A stretch of 53,529 nucleotides of DNA from positions 37,107 to 90,635 of the forward strand of contig NZ_LNCU01000024.1 in the NCBI RefSeq assembly GCF_001542415.1, in the 5' to 3' direction. Below, piece after piece: positions 36,575 to 44,977 of this stretch. How positions within the stretch are numbered: position 1 is the first letter of the stretch; every line of letters begins with the position of its first letter. The notes beneath the pieces are model-generated. The model searched no databases. It saw nothing but the letters and a program-made list of their open reading frames with translations, and was not told where the DNA came from. The translations under genes were made by a program, and so were the position numbers. Source of the DNA: Bradyrhizobium macuxiense. Lineage in GTDB: Bacteria > Pseudomonadota > Alphaproteobacteria > Rhizobiales > Xanthobacteraceae.

Positions 36575-36756
36575 ACCGTGCATGCTGTCGTCCCGGCCAA
36601 GCCAACGGGTCGCGCGAACGCGCGCCCGATGACAGGCTCCGCGCGAGCCGGGACCCATAACCACGAATGGTCATTTTGCGAAGGCTGTGGCTCCAGCGCA
36701 CGCAACAATGAATATCGGTGGTTATGGGTCCCTGCTTTCGCAGGGACGACCCGTTG
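36575..36756. repeat. GGGACCCATAACCAC repeat, copy A
   Basis: The element carries CGGGACCCATAACCACGA, a central GAAGGCTGTGGCTCCAGC segment, CAATGAATATCGGTGGTTAT and GGGTCCCTG, then a hairpin CTTTCGCAGGGACGA. The same order recurs at 51.4-51.5 kb. It separates convergent genes. Confidence 0.85.
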
Positions 36757-36768
36757 AGGGAGCTCGCC

Positions 36769-37530
36769 CTAATCCCTGTTCGCCGGCGTCTGGATGAAGC
36801 CGCGGTTGTGCGTCGGGCTGATCAGGATCTCGTTCATGCAGACACGCGCCGGCATGCCGGCGACGAAGGCGATGGTGCGGCCGAGATCCTCGGGCTGCAG
36901 CATCTTGGCCTGCTCGGTCTCGCTCGGCACCACCGGCCGCTGCTTCAGGATCGGCGTTGCCACCTCGCCCGGCGACAGGCAGCAGGCGCGCAGGCCGTTG
37001 ACGCATTCGTCCATGTTGAAGGAGTGGGTCAGCGCCAGCACCGCGTGCTTGGTCGTGGTGTAGGCCGGGCCCGGCATCTTGGAGACGTGGCGGCCGGCCC
37101 AGGAGGCGACATTGATGATGCAGCCATCCTTCTGCTTGCGCATCGTCGGCAGCACCGCGCGCGTGCAATAGAGCACGCCGTTGAGATTGATCTCGACCAG
37201 CTTGTCCCAGCCTTCCAGCTCCATATCCGCCCAGCTTCGCTTCGGCACGTTGATGCCGGCGCTGTTGACCAGGAGGTCGATGCGGCCGTGTTTGGCGACG
37301 ATCTCGTCGGCCACCTTGTTGACATCGGCCTTCTTGCTGACGTCGAGCGCCATGGCCTCCGCCATGCCACCCTTTTTCGCGATATTGGCCACCACGCGAT
37401 CCAGCTCTTCCTTGCGGCGGCCGGAGACCACCACCGTCCAGCCGTCCGCAGCCAGGAATTCAGCCCCGGATTCACCGATTCCGGTACCGCCGCCGGTGAC
37501 CCAGGCCACGCGTTTCCCATTGTTTGTCAT
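36769..37530 (-). CDS. SDR-family oxidoreductase
   Basis: A 253-residue short-chain dehydrogenase. The cofactor motif TGGGTGIG is at 12-19, NSAG near 89-92, and the catalytic set S143, Y157 and K161 (YTTTK) is present. The R38-R39 pair after the second strand suggests NADP(H). Substrate is unknown. Start ATG 37530 is preferred over the longer frame because GGAGA precedes it and the family starts here. It is divergent from matB with an 85-nt gap, so the two may be co-regulated. Confidence 0.94.
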   Translation of the reverse strand: MTNNGKRVAWVTGGGTGIGESGAEFLAADGWTVVVSGRRKEELDRVVANIAKKGGMAEAMALDVSKKADVNKVADEIVAKHGRIDLLVNSAGINVPKRSWADMELEGWDKLVEINLNGVLYCTRAVLPTMRKQKDGCIINVASWAGRHVSKMPGPAYTTTKHAVLALTHSFNMDECVNGLRACCLSPGEVATPILKQRPVVPSETEQAKMLQPEDLGRTIAFVAGMPARVCMNEILISPTHNRGFIQTPANRD

Positions 37531-37615
37531 GCAAACTGTCTCCGTTGCTTTCCGAAGGGCGTTTTTGCTAATCCAACCAGACCTTTCCGGCTCTTTCGCC
37601 CCTCGGGGATGTTGC

Positions 37616-39145
37616 ATGAACACGACCGCCAACGCCAACCTGTTTTCCCGCCTGTTCGACGGCCTCGACGACCCCAACCGGCTCGTGATCGAGCAGCTCA
37701 ACGGTAGCCGCATCACCTATGGCGACCTGATCGCCCGCGCCGGACAGATGGCGAATGTGCTGGTCAGCCGGGGCGTCAAGCCGGGCGACCGCGTCGCGGC
37801 GCAGACCGAGAAATCGGTTTCGGGCCTGGTGCTCTATCTGGCCACCGTACGCGCCGGCGGCGTCTATCTGCCGCTCAATACCGCCTATACGCTGAACGAG
37901 CTCGAATACTTCATCACCGACGCCGAGCCGACGGTTGTGGTTTGCGACCCCTCCAAGCTCGAGGGGATCAAGACAATCGCCGCCAAGGTTGGCGCCAAGG
38001 TCGAGACACTCGATTCCAGCGGCAAGGGCTCGTTGACCGAGGCCGCCGACAAGGCGAACAAGGATTTTGCGACGGTTGCGCGCGGCAACGATGACCTTGC
38101 CGCGATCCTCTATACGTCGGGCACCACGGGCCGCTCGAAGGGCGCGATGCTCTCGCACGACAACCTGGCATCGAACTCGTACTCGCTGGTGGACTATTGG
38201 CGGTTTACCGACAAGGACGTGCTGATCCACGCACTGCCGATCTATCACACCCACGGCCTGTTCGTGGCGAGCAACGTGACGCTGTTCGCGCGTGCCTCGA
38301 TGATCTTCCTGCCGAAGTTCGATCCCGATCTGATCCTCAAGCTGATGCCGCGCGCCACCGTGCTGATGGGCGTGCCGACCTTCTACACCCGCCTGCTGCA
38401 GAACCCCGGCCTGAACAAGGAAGCGACCAGCCACATGCGGCTGTTCATCTCGGGCTCTGCGCCGCTGCTCGCCGACACCCACCGCGAATGGTCCGCCCGC
38501 ACCGGGCACGCCGTGCTCGAGCGCTATGGCATGACCGAGACCAACATGAACACCTCCAATCCGTATGACGGCGACCGCGTGCCCGGCGCGGTCGGCCACC
38601 CGCTGCCCAGCGTCTCCGTGCGGGTCACCGAACCCGACACCGGCAAGGTGCTGCCGCCTGAGACGATCGGCATGATCGAGGTGAAGGGCCCGAATGTCTT
38701 CAAGGGCTACTGGCGGATGCCGGAGAAGACCAAGTCCGAGTTCCGCGACGACGGCTTCTTCATCACCGGCGACCTCGGAAAAATCGACGACAAGGGCTAT
38801 GTCCACATCCTCGGCCGCGGCAAGGACCTGGTGATCTCAGGCGGCTTCAATGTCTATCCGAAGGAGATCGAGAGCGAGATCGACGCCATGCCCGGCGTGA
38901 TCGAATCCGCCGTGATCGGCGTGCCGCATGCGGATTTCGGCGAAGGCGTCACCGCCGTCCTGGTCTGCAACAAGGGCGCAGACGTCAGCGAGTCGTCGGT
39001 GCTGCAGGCGCTCGACGGCCGGCTCGCGAAGTTCAAGATGCCCAAGCGGGTCTTCGTCGTGGACGAATTGCCACGCAACGCGATGGGCAAGGTGCAGAAG
39101 AACATTCTGCGCGATAGGTACAAGGATATTTACACGAAGGCTTGA
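37616..39145 (+). CDS. matB: Malonyl-CoA synthetase
   Basis: A 509-residue acyl-adenylate-forming enzyme: P-loop LYTSGTTGRSKGA at 165-177, ERYGMTETNMN, GWRxxGD-type FFITGDLGKID, and the catalytic lysine K492 in PRNAMGKVQK. The sequence closely resembles Rhodopseudomonas MatB, which makes malonyl-CoA from malonate, ATP and CoA. Length fits. The decarboxylase MatA and a MatC carrier are not adjacent, so supply of malonyl-CoA, not full malonate catabolism, is the likelier local role. Confidence 0.93.
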   Translation: MNTTANANLFSRLFDGLDDPNRLVIEQLNGSRITYGDLIARAGQMANVLVSRGVKPGDRVAAQTEKSVSGLVLYLATVRAGGVYLPLNTAYTLNELEYFITDAEPTVVVCDPSKLEGIKTIAAKVGAKVETLDSSGKGSLTEAADKANKDFATVARGNDDLAAILYTSGTTGRSKGAMLSHDNLASNSYSLVDYWRFTDKDVLIHALPIYHTHGLFVASNVTLFARASMIFLPKFDPDLILKLMPRATVLMGVPTFYTRLLQNPGLNKEATSHMRLFISGSAPLLADTHREWSARTGHAVLERYGMTETNMNTSNPYDGDRVPGAVGHPLPSVSVRVTEPDTGKVLPPETIGMIEVKGPNVFKGYWRMPEKTKSEFRDDGFFITGDLGKIDDKGYVHILGRGKDLVISGGFNVYPKEIESEIDAMPGVIESAVIGVPHADFGEGVTAVLVCNKGADVSESSVLQALDGRLAKFKMPKRVFVVDELPRNAMGKVQKNILRDRYKDIYTKA

Positions 39146-39159
39146 GGAACCGAGGGGCA

Positions 39160-39657
39160 ATGAAGCGCGAGCAGGCCGTCCAGATTATCGATCATCTACG
39201 CGATGCCTTCAAAGCAATGGAAAAGGCGGAAAGGGCCATTGCAGGACTCGCCAAGGAAGAACGGCTCAGATTCGACGACCTCCTCGGGGAGGTCGTTCTG
39301 GATTTGGAAGACAAGCTGCTCCTTCCGATTTGCGAGCAGTATCCCGACTTGTTGCCGCCGGAGGAGGAGGTCAGGCCGCCCTTGCTCTGCAGTGAGCTGC
39401 CGTGGAGCGAGGTCAAGCTTCCGTCATCCGCGACTGAAGATCAGCTCGACCAGATCATCCTGTCGCTTTTGAAATCCCGCTGGCAGAAGACTGCGATGTT
39501 CGTGACCACTGCAGAAAAGCGCTTCAAGGAACTCGGCTGGGTTATCAGCCATGAAGCGACCGCCGCGCGATTGCAGGTGCTCTCCGATTTGGATCGCATC
39601 GAAAGCGTTGGCGATCTGGGATACTGGGCCAACAGCGAAGTCCGGTTGAAGGACTAG
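39160..39657 (+). CDS. Helical cytoplasmic protein of unknown function
   Basis: A 165-residue acidic protein with an N-terminal coiled-coil-like helix (EQAVQIIDHLRDAFKAMEKAERAI) and no signal, membrane segment or known motif. GAGGGG lies 5 nt before the ATG at 39160, 14 nt after the matB stop. Its base composition appears lower in GC than matB or the sdh genes by eye, which with its lack of recognisable relatives hints at recent arrival. Function unknown. Confidence 0.7.
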   Translation: MKREQAVQIIDHLRDAFKAMEKAERAIAGLAKEERLRFDDLLGEVVLDLEDKLLLPICEQYPDLLPPEEEVRPPLLCSELPWSEVKLPSSATEDQLDQIILSLLKSRWQKTAMFVTTAEKRFKELGWVISHEATAARLQVLSDLDRIESVGDLGYWANSEVRLKD

Positions 39658-39749
39658 CGCGGCCGCTGGTGCCCGCCGGTGAGACCGCGCACAAATTCTC
39701 CCCTCGCCTCCGGCAACCTGCCGCGACGATCCGGCGGCGGCATGGGGGG

Positions 39750-40005
39750 TCGCAAAATCCGCATATCCGTTCGGCTCTGGATGAATGGCCTCGACGCGCT
39801 GCTTGGTGCAGCGCGGTATGGCGCAGAGGTCGTACGTGTGCCGTCGTGCCGGATGGAGCCCGATCTCGCCGCGAGGCGGTTGCAACGCTCGCCGAGCGAG
39901 CCGCAAGCAGCGCCGGCATCGCTGCATCGGACCTCCAGCCGTCCCGGAGCACATCGCCTAAGATCACGGCATTCGTCGATTATCTGGCCGCGCGGCCGCG
40001 GCGCA
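39750..40005 (+). pseudogene. Remnant of a LysR-type regulator C-terminus
   Basis: One frame gives NGLDALLGAARYGAEVVRVP followed by SCRMEPDLAARRLQR, matching the last part of LysR effector domains (usually NDxxALLxAALxGLGIxxLP...DLAAGRLV). The following frame then reads SPKITAFVDYLAARPRR, the standard LysR C-terminus. The two parts are in different frames and the first two thirds of the gene, with the DNA-binding domain, are missing. The 600-nt stretch 39658-40259 holds no other credible gene. Confidence 0.7.
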
Positions 40006-40087
40006 TCGGCGCATTCGGAACCCTATACCATGCATCCGCTCCATCTTTGACATCAAGATTCATTTGTTGGTTCACTTTTCATGATGC

Positions 40088-40099
40088 CTGGTATACCAG
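40088..40099. promoter_or_regulatory. CTGGTATACCAG palindrome upstream of sdhC
   Basis: A perfect 12-bp palindrome with a GTATAC core, the shape of many GntR/FCD-type operators, about 160 nt before sdhC. A dozen such palindromes are expected by chance in a window this size, so the call is weak. Confidence 0.3.
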
Positions 40100-40259
40100 A
40101 CTGCGGATCAATCAGATTTCGGCTGCGGTAACAATGAACTTCGGTTCGACCGAAGGCTATTTGGGCGTTGCGCGGGCCTGCCCGACTCCGTAAATAGAAT
40201 TCATCTACCGCGTTCCCCGATGGGCCGGCCGCGGTCCCACCACAACATAAAGCCCGCCG

Positions 40260-40658
40260 ATGACCGCCAGGATCGAACGACCCCTTTCGCCTCATATCCA
40301 GAGCTACCGCTGGACCCTGACGATGGCGCTGTCCATCGTCCACCGCGCCACAGGCATTGCGCTCTATTTCGGAACGCTGCTGCTCGCCTGGTGGCTGATT
40401 GCGGCGGCGTCCGGCCCCACCGCTTATGCCAATGTCCAGGCCTTCACCGGCAGCGTCATCGGCAAGCTGATCGTGTTCGGCTACACATGGGCGCTGATGC
40501 ATCATTTGCTAAGCGGCATCCGGCATTTCGTCTGGGACCTCGGCTACGGTTTCAAGGCCAATGAGCGCGAGGCGCTGACCTGGGGCGCCCTGGTCGGCGG
40601 CATCTCGCTGACCATCCTGATCTGGATCATTGCCTACGCTGTCGGAGGTGGACGATGA
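40260..40658 (+). CDS. sdhC: Succinate dehydrogenase cytochrome b556 subunit
   Basis: SdhC anchors complex II and ligates heme b. The 132-residue protein begins with the family's RPLSPHIQSYRWTLTMALSIVHRATGIAL and has three helices; the heme-binding histidine is in LMHHLLSGIRHFVWD. It opens sdhCDAB; its end overlaps the sdhD start in an ATGA. The promoter is likely in the preceding 200 nt. Confidence 0.97.
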   Translation: MTARIERPLSPHIQSYRWTLTMALSIVHRATGIALYFGTLLLAWWLIAAASGPTAYANVQAFTGSVIGKLIVFGYTWALMHHLLSGIRHFVWDLGYGFKANEREALTWGALVGGISLTILIWIIAYAVGGGR

Positions 40659-41047
40659 GCGGCCCATCCTCGATGCGCACGCCGCTGGCGCGCGTCCGCA
40701 ATCTCGGTTCCTCGCACACCGGCACGGGCGACTTCTGGCGCCAGCGCGTCACTGCGGTCGCAATGGCGTTGCTCATCATCCCCGTGATCGTCGTCGTGAT
40801 CATGCTGCTCGGCCGCAATCAGGCCGGCGCGGCGCAAATCCTCGGCTCGCTGCCGATCGCAGTCATCCTGCTGCTCTTCATCATCGCCAGCACCTGGCAC
40901 ATGAAGATTGGCATGCAGGTCGTGATCGAAGACTACGTGCAGAACGAGAAGCTGAAGATCGCGAGCGTCATGGCGAACAACTTCTTCTGCTTCGTGGTCG
41001 CTCTGGCCTCGATCTACGCAATCCTCAAATTGTCGTCGGGAGTATAA
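40655..41047 (+). CDS. sdhD: Succinate dehydrogenase hydrophobic anchor subunit
   Basis: A 130-residue protein with three transmembrane helices; the N-terminal RTPLARVRNLGSSHTGTGDFWRQRVTAVA is the alphaproteobacterial SdhD signature, and TWHMKIGMQVVIEDYV carries the second heme ligand and quinone-site residues. It overlaps sdhC by 4 nt and lies 3 nt before sdhA, so all four subunits are made from one mRNA. Confidence 0.97.
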   Translation: MSGPSSMRTPLARVRNLGSSHTGTGDFWRQRVTAVAMALLIIPVIVVVIMLLGRNQAGAAQILGSLPIAVILLLFIIASTWHMKIGMQVVIEDYVQNEKLKIASVMANNFFCFVVALASIYAILKLSSGV

Positions 41048-41050
41048 CCC

Positions 41051-42892
41051 ATGGCCGGTGAAGGAAACGGCAAGGCCACCAACGGCAGTGGCCCGGCTAC
41101 GAACGGCAAGGCTTACCCGATTCAGGACCACACCTACGACGTCGTCGTGGTCGGCGCCGGCGGCGCGGGCCTGCGCGCCGTGGTCGGCTGCTCGGAAGCG
41201 GGCCTGCGCACCGCCTGCATCACCAAGGTGTTCCCGACCCGCTCGCATACGGTTGCGGCGCAGGGCGGCATCTCCGCCTCGCTCGGGAACATGCATCCGG
41301 ACGACTGGCGCTGGCACATGTACGACACCGTGAAGGGGTCGGACTGGCTCGGCGACCAGGACGCAATCGAATACATGGTGCGCAATGCGCCCGACGCGGT
41401 CTACGAGCTCGAGCATTGGGGCGTTCCGTTCTCGCGCACCGAGGACGGCAAAATCTATCAGCGCCCGTTCGGCGGCATGACTATGGACTTCGGCAAAGGC
41501 CAGGCGCAGCGCACTTGCGCTGCCGCGGACCGCACCGGCCACGCCATGCTGCACACGATGTATGGCCAGTCGCTGCGCCACGCGGCCGAGTTCTTCATCG
41601 AATTCTTCGCCATCGACCTGATCATGGACGACCAAGGCGTCTGCCGCGGCGTCATCGCGCTCAAGCTCGAGGACGGCACGCTGCATCGCTTCCGTGCCCA
41701 GACCACGATTCTGGCCACCGGCGGTTACGGCCGCGCCTACGCCTCCTGCACCTCGGCGCACACCTGCACCGGCGACGGCGGCGGCATGGTGCTGCGCGCC
41801 GGCCTGCCGCTGCAGGACATGGAGTTCGTCCAGTTCCACCCGACCGGCATCTATGGTTCGGGCTGCCTCGTCACCGAGGGCGCGCGCGGCGAAGGCGGCT
41901 ATCTCGTCAACTCCGAGGGCGAGCGCTTCATGGAGCGCTACGCGCCGTCGGCCAAGGACCTCGCCTCGCGCGACGTCGTCTCGCGCGCGATGACGATCGA
42001 GATCCGCGAAGGCCGCGGCGTCGGCAAGAAGAAGGATCACATCTTCCTGCACCTCGATCACCTCGATCCGAAGGTGCTGCACGAGCGGCTGCCCGGCATT
42101 TCCGAATCGGCCAAGATATTCGCCAATGTCGACGTCACCCGCGAGCCGATCCCGATCGTGCCGACCGTGCATTACAACATGGGCGGCATCGCCACGAACT
42201 ATCACGCCGAAGTCCTGACCAAGCGCAACGGCGACGACAATTCGGTGGTGCCCGGCCTGATGGCGATCGGCGAAGCGGCCTGCGTGTCGGTGCACGGCGC
42301 CAACCGCCTCGGCTCCAACTCGCTGATCGACCTCGTGGTGTTCGGCCGCGCAGCCGCGCTGCGCCTCGCCGACAAGCTGACCGCGAACGCCAAGCAGGCG
42401 GAACTGCCGAAGGATTCGGCCGACCGCGCGCTCGGCCGGCTCGACCATTTCCGCCACGCCTCCGGCTCGACGCCGACCGCGAAGCTGCGCGACAGCATGC
42501 AGCATGTGATGCAGAACAATTGCGCGGTGTTCCGCACCGGCGACGTGCTGCAGGAAGGCCAGAACCTGATCCACAAGGTCTATGGCGGCGTCAGCGACAT
42601 CTCGGTGTCCGACCGCTCGCTGGTCTGGAACTCCGACCTGGTCGAGACGCTCGAATTCGACAATCTGATCGTGCAGGCGGTCGTGACGATGGACTCGGCT
42701 GCGAACCGCACCGAGAGCCGCGGTGCGCATGCGCGCGAGGATTTCCCCGACCGCGACGACAAGAACTGGATGAAGCACACGCTGACCTGGATCGATCCGG
42801 CCGGCAAGACGGCGATCGATTACCGCCCGGTGCACAGCTACACGATGACCAACGACGTGCAGTACATCCCGCCGAAGGCGCGGGTCTACTGA
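41051..42892 (+). CDS. sdhA: Succinate dehydrogenase flavoprotein subunit
   Basis: The 613-residue catalytic subunit of complex II oxidises succinate to fumarate with covalently bound FAD. The N-terminal dinucleotide motif [11 protein letters not shown], the FAD-attachment histidine in [10 protein letters not shown], the [11 protein letters not shown] and the active-site region RDVVSRAM are all present. The N-terminus carries an unusual 20-residue Gly/Asn-rich lead ([20 protein letters not shown]). It is 18 nt before sdhB. Confidence 0.99.
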   Translation: MAGEGNGKATNGSGPATNGKAYPIQDHTYDVVVVGAGGAGLRAVVGCSEAGLRTACITKVFPTRSHTVAAQGGISASLGNMHPDDWRWHMYDTVKGSDWLGDQDAIEYMVRNAPDAVYELEHWGVPFSRTEDGKIYQRPFGGMTMDFGKGQAQRTCAAADRTGHAMLHTMYGQSLRHAAEFFIEFFAIDLIMDDQGVCRGVIALKLEDGTLHRFRAQTTILATGGYGRAYASCTSAHTCTGDGGGMVLRAGLPLQDMEFVQFHPTGIYGSGCLVTEGARGEGGYLVNSEGERFMERYAPSAKDLASRDVVSRAMTIEIREGRGVGKKKDHIFLHLDHLDPKVLHERLPGISESAKIFANVDVTREPIPIVPTVHYNMGGIATNYHAEVLTKRNGDDNSVVPGLMAIGEAACVSVHGANRLGSNSLIDLVVFGRAAALRLADKLTANAKQAELPKDSADRALGRLDHFRHASGSTPTAKLRDSMQHVMQNNCAVFRTGDVLQEGQNLIHKVYGGVSDISVSDRSLVWNSDLVETLEFDNLIVQAVVTMDSAANRTESRGAHAREDFPDRDDKNWMKHTLTWIDPAGKTAIDYRPVHSYTMTNDVQYIPPKARVY

Positions 42893-42910
42893 GAACGAAG
42901 GCGAGCAAGC

Positions 42911-43696
42911 ATGGTTGAATTCGCACTTCCGAAGAATTCGAAGATCTCCGGCGGCAAGACCTGGCCCAAGCCGGCCGGCGCCACCGAGACGCGCGAATTC
43001 AATATCTATCGCTGGAATCCTGACGACGGCAAGAATCCGAGCGTCGACACCTACTATGTCGACGTCAACGATTGCGGTCCGATGGTGCTGGACGGCCTGA
43101 TCTGGATCAAGAACCACATCGATCCGACGCTGACCTTCCGCCGCTCCTGCCGCGAAGGCGTCTGCGGCTCCTGCGCGATGAACATCGACGGGCAGAATAC
43201 GCTCGCCTGCACCAAGTCGATGCACGACGTGGCCGCCGGCGGCGCGGTGAAGGTCAACCCGCTGCCGCATCAGCCTGTCGTCAAGGACCTCGTCCCCGAC
43301 CTCACGAATTTCTACGCCCAGTATGCCTCGATCGAGCCGTGGCTGAAGACCACGACGCCGACGCCGCAGAAGGAGTGGAGGCAGAGCCACGAGGACCGCG
43401 AGAAGCTCGACGGCCTCTATGAATGCATCCTGTGCGCCTGCTGCTCGACCTCGTGCCCGAGCTACTGGTGGAACAGCGAACGCTTCCTCGGTCCCGCCGC
43501 GCTCTTGCAGGCGACGCGCTGGGTCACCGACTCGCGCGATGAAGCGACCGGTGAGCGCCTCGACAACCTCGAGGATCCGTTCCGCCTCTATCGCTGCCAC
43601 ACCATCATGAACTGCGCGAAGGCGTGCCCGAAGGGCCTCAACCCGTCGGAAGCGATCGCCGAGCTCAAGTTCAAGCTGGTCGAACGCCAGATCTGA
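42911..43696 (+). CDS. sdhB: Succinate dehydrogenase iron-sulfur subunit
   Basis: The 261-residue electron-transfer subunit. Cysteines C80, C85, C88 and C100 hold [2Fe-2S]; C172, C175, C178 and C182 and the later [17 protein letters not shown] supply the [4Fe-4S] and [3Fe-4S] clusters. Together with SdhA it passes electrons to ubiquinone at SdhCD. No clear terminator follows; the next 300 nt hold a small minus-strand frame and a FixK-like box. Confidence 0.99.
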   Translation: MVEFALPKNSKISGGKTWPKPAGATETREFNIYRWNPDDGKNPSVDTYYVDVNDCGPMVLDGLIWIKNHIDPTLTFRRSCREGVCGSCAMNIDGQNTLACTKSMHDVAAGGAVKVNPLPHQPVVKDLVPDLTNFYAQYASIEPWLKTTTPTPQKEWRQSHEDREKLDGLYECILCACCSTSCPSYWWNSERFLGPAALLQATRWVTDSRDEATGERLDNLEDPFRLYRCHTIMNCAKACPKGLNPSEAIAELKFKLVERQI

Positions 43697-43776
43697 CCCG
43701 TCGCAGGCGCTGGAGCCTGGGCCGCCATCGATCGATCCGATCGGTGAATGGCCAGCGCTCCGCGCCTTCTTCCGGA

Positions 43777-43857
43777 TCACCTTTGTCGCACTGCCGGAAT
43801 GGCACCGCCGAAGCTGCGCTCGTTCCCGATGTGAATGGGAACCGTAGCCTTGCTCAT
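43777..43857 (-). pseudogene. 26-codon frame with strong ribosome site, probable truncated gene
   Basis: An ATG at 43857 sits behind AGGAGAGAATAA, one of the best ribosome sites in the window, but the frame MSKATVPIHIGNERSFGGAI... stops after 26 codons. No continuation is evident in other frames before sdhB. It points away from the adh gene and shares its upstream region and FixK-like box. It may be the stub of a deleted gene or a genuine tiny protein. Confidence 0.4.
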
Positions 43858-43923
43858 TTATTCTCTCCTGACTGAACCCAGCTCACGGACACTGTCCTTG
43901 AGAGGTGGCCTCAAACCTCTGTC

Positions 43924-43937
43924 TTGACCGAGATCAA
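43924..43937. promoter_or_regulatory. FixK/FNR-type box
   Basis: TTGAC-CGAG-ATCAA matches 9 of 10 defined positions of the FNR/FixK consensus TTGAT-N4-ATCAA. It lies 57 nt before the adh ATG and 67 nt before the minus-strand frame at 43857. Low-oxygen activation of the downstream pair is the simple reading. Confidence 0.72.
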
Positions 43938-43993
43938 GGCTCGCGACGATCGCCTGCTCACACTGCGTCCGCTACGATTTCGGATGGGTAGCC

Positions 43994-44977
43994 ATGTATG
44001 CGATGGTGCTTGCGGCGCGCGATGCGCCTCTTGTCCTTCAGGAGCGGCCCGACCCGGTTCCGGGCCCAGGCGAGGTTCGTCTCAGGGTCAGTGCCTGCGG
44101 CGTTTGTCGCACCGATCTCCACGTCGTTGATGGCGAATTGCCTGACGTGTCCTATCCGATCATCCCCGGCCACGAGGTCGTCGGCCGGATCGATGCGCTG
44201 GGAGATGGTGTCACCGAGCTGCCGATCGGGATACGCGTCGGCGTGCCCTGGCTTGGCCGCACGTGCGGCGTCTGTCCCTATTGCCGTGCGGGTCAGGAAA
44301 ATCTCTGCGATCGTCCGCAGTTCACTGGCTATACCCGCGACGGCGGCTTCGCCACCCATCTCATTGCCGACGCTCGCTATTGCTTCCCGCTCGGAGAGCG
44401 CGACGATGACGTGGCACTTGCCCCGCTGCTTTGCGCCGGATTGATCGGTTGGCGATCGCTGGTGATGGCCGGCGAGGGCCGGAACATCGGCATCTACGGT
44501 TTCGGCGCGGCCGGACATATCGTTGCACAGGTCGCGCGGTCGCAGGGCCGGTCGGTTTATGCGTTCACCCGCAAGGATGACCGGGATGCCCAGTCCCTTG
44601 CACGCTCCTTGGGAGCGGACTGGGCCGGGGCGTCCGAGGACAAGCCCCCGGTCGAGCTTGACGCTGCAATCATCTATGCGCCGGTTGGATCATTGGTGCC
44701 GCACGCGCTGCGCGCAGTGCGCAAGGGCGGGCGCGTGGTATGCGCCGGAATCCACATGTCCGACATCCCCTCGTTCCCCTACGACATTCTCTGGGGCGAG
44801 CGGCAGATTGTCTCCGTCGCCAACCTGACACGACAGGACGGCATTGATTTCCTCGGCATCCGGGCCGGTGCCGATATTCGGACCCACACGACTGTATTTC
44901 CACTCGAGCGTGCCAACGAAGCGCTGGCGCAGCTGCGCGACGGCAGGCTGGTGGGCGCGGCTGTGCTGCGACCATGA
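43994..44977 (+). CDS. Zinc-dependent alcohol dehydrogenase (MDR)
   Basis: A 327-residue zinc MDR enzyme. Catalytic zinc residues C38 and H60-E61 (GHEVVGRID) and the four structural zinc cysteines C91, C94, C97 and C105 are present; the cofactor motif is GIYGFGAAGH. It resembles the AdhA-like group that includes hypoxia-induced enzymes. A FixK-type box precedes it and the APH/AAA kinase gene overlaps its end by 4 nt, so the two are translated together. Substrate is unknown; ATG 44003 is an alternative start. Confidence 0.94.
   Translation: MYAMVLAARDAPLVLQERPDPVPGPGEVRLRVSACGVCRTDLHVVDGELPDVSYPIIPGHEVVGRIDALGDGVTELPIGIRVGVPWLGRTCGVCPYCRAGQENLCDRPQFTGYTRDGGFATHLIADARYCFPLGERDDDVALAPLLCAGLIGWRSLVMAGEGRNIGIYGFGAAGHIVAQVARSQGRSVYAFTRKDDRDAQSLARSLGADWAGASEDKPPVELDAAIIYAPVGSLVPHALRAVRKGGRVVCAGIHMSDIPSFPYDILWGERQIVSVANLTRQDGIDFLGIRAGADIRTHTTVFPLERANEALAQLRDGRLVGAAVLRP

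Noticed and set aside
40634..43780. 1048-codon open frame antisense to sdhDAB
   Set aside because: It mirrors the high-GC third positions of sdh genes whose products are certain; its translation is Arg/His/Ala-rich with no motif, so it is a shadow frame.
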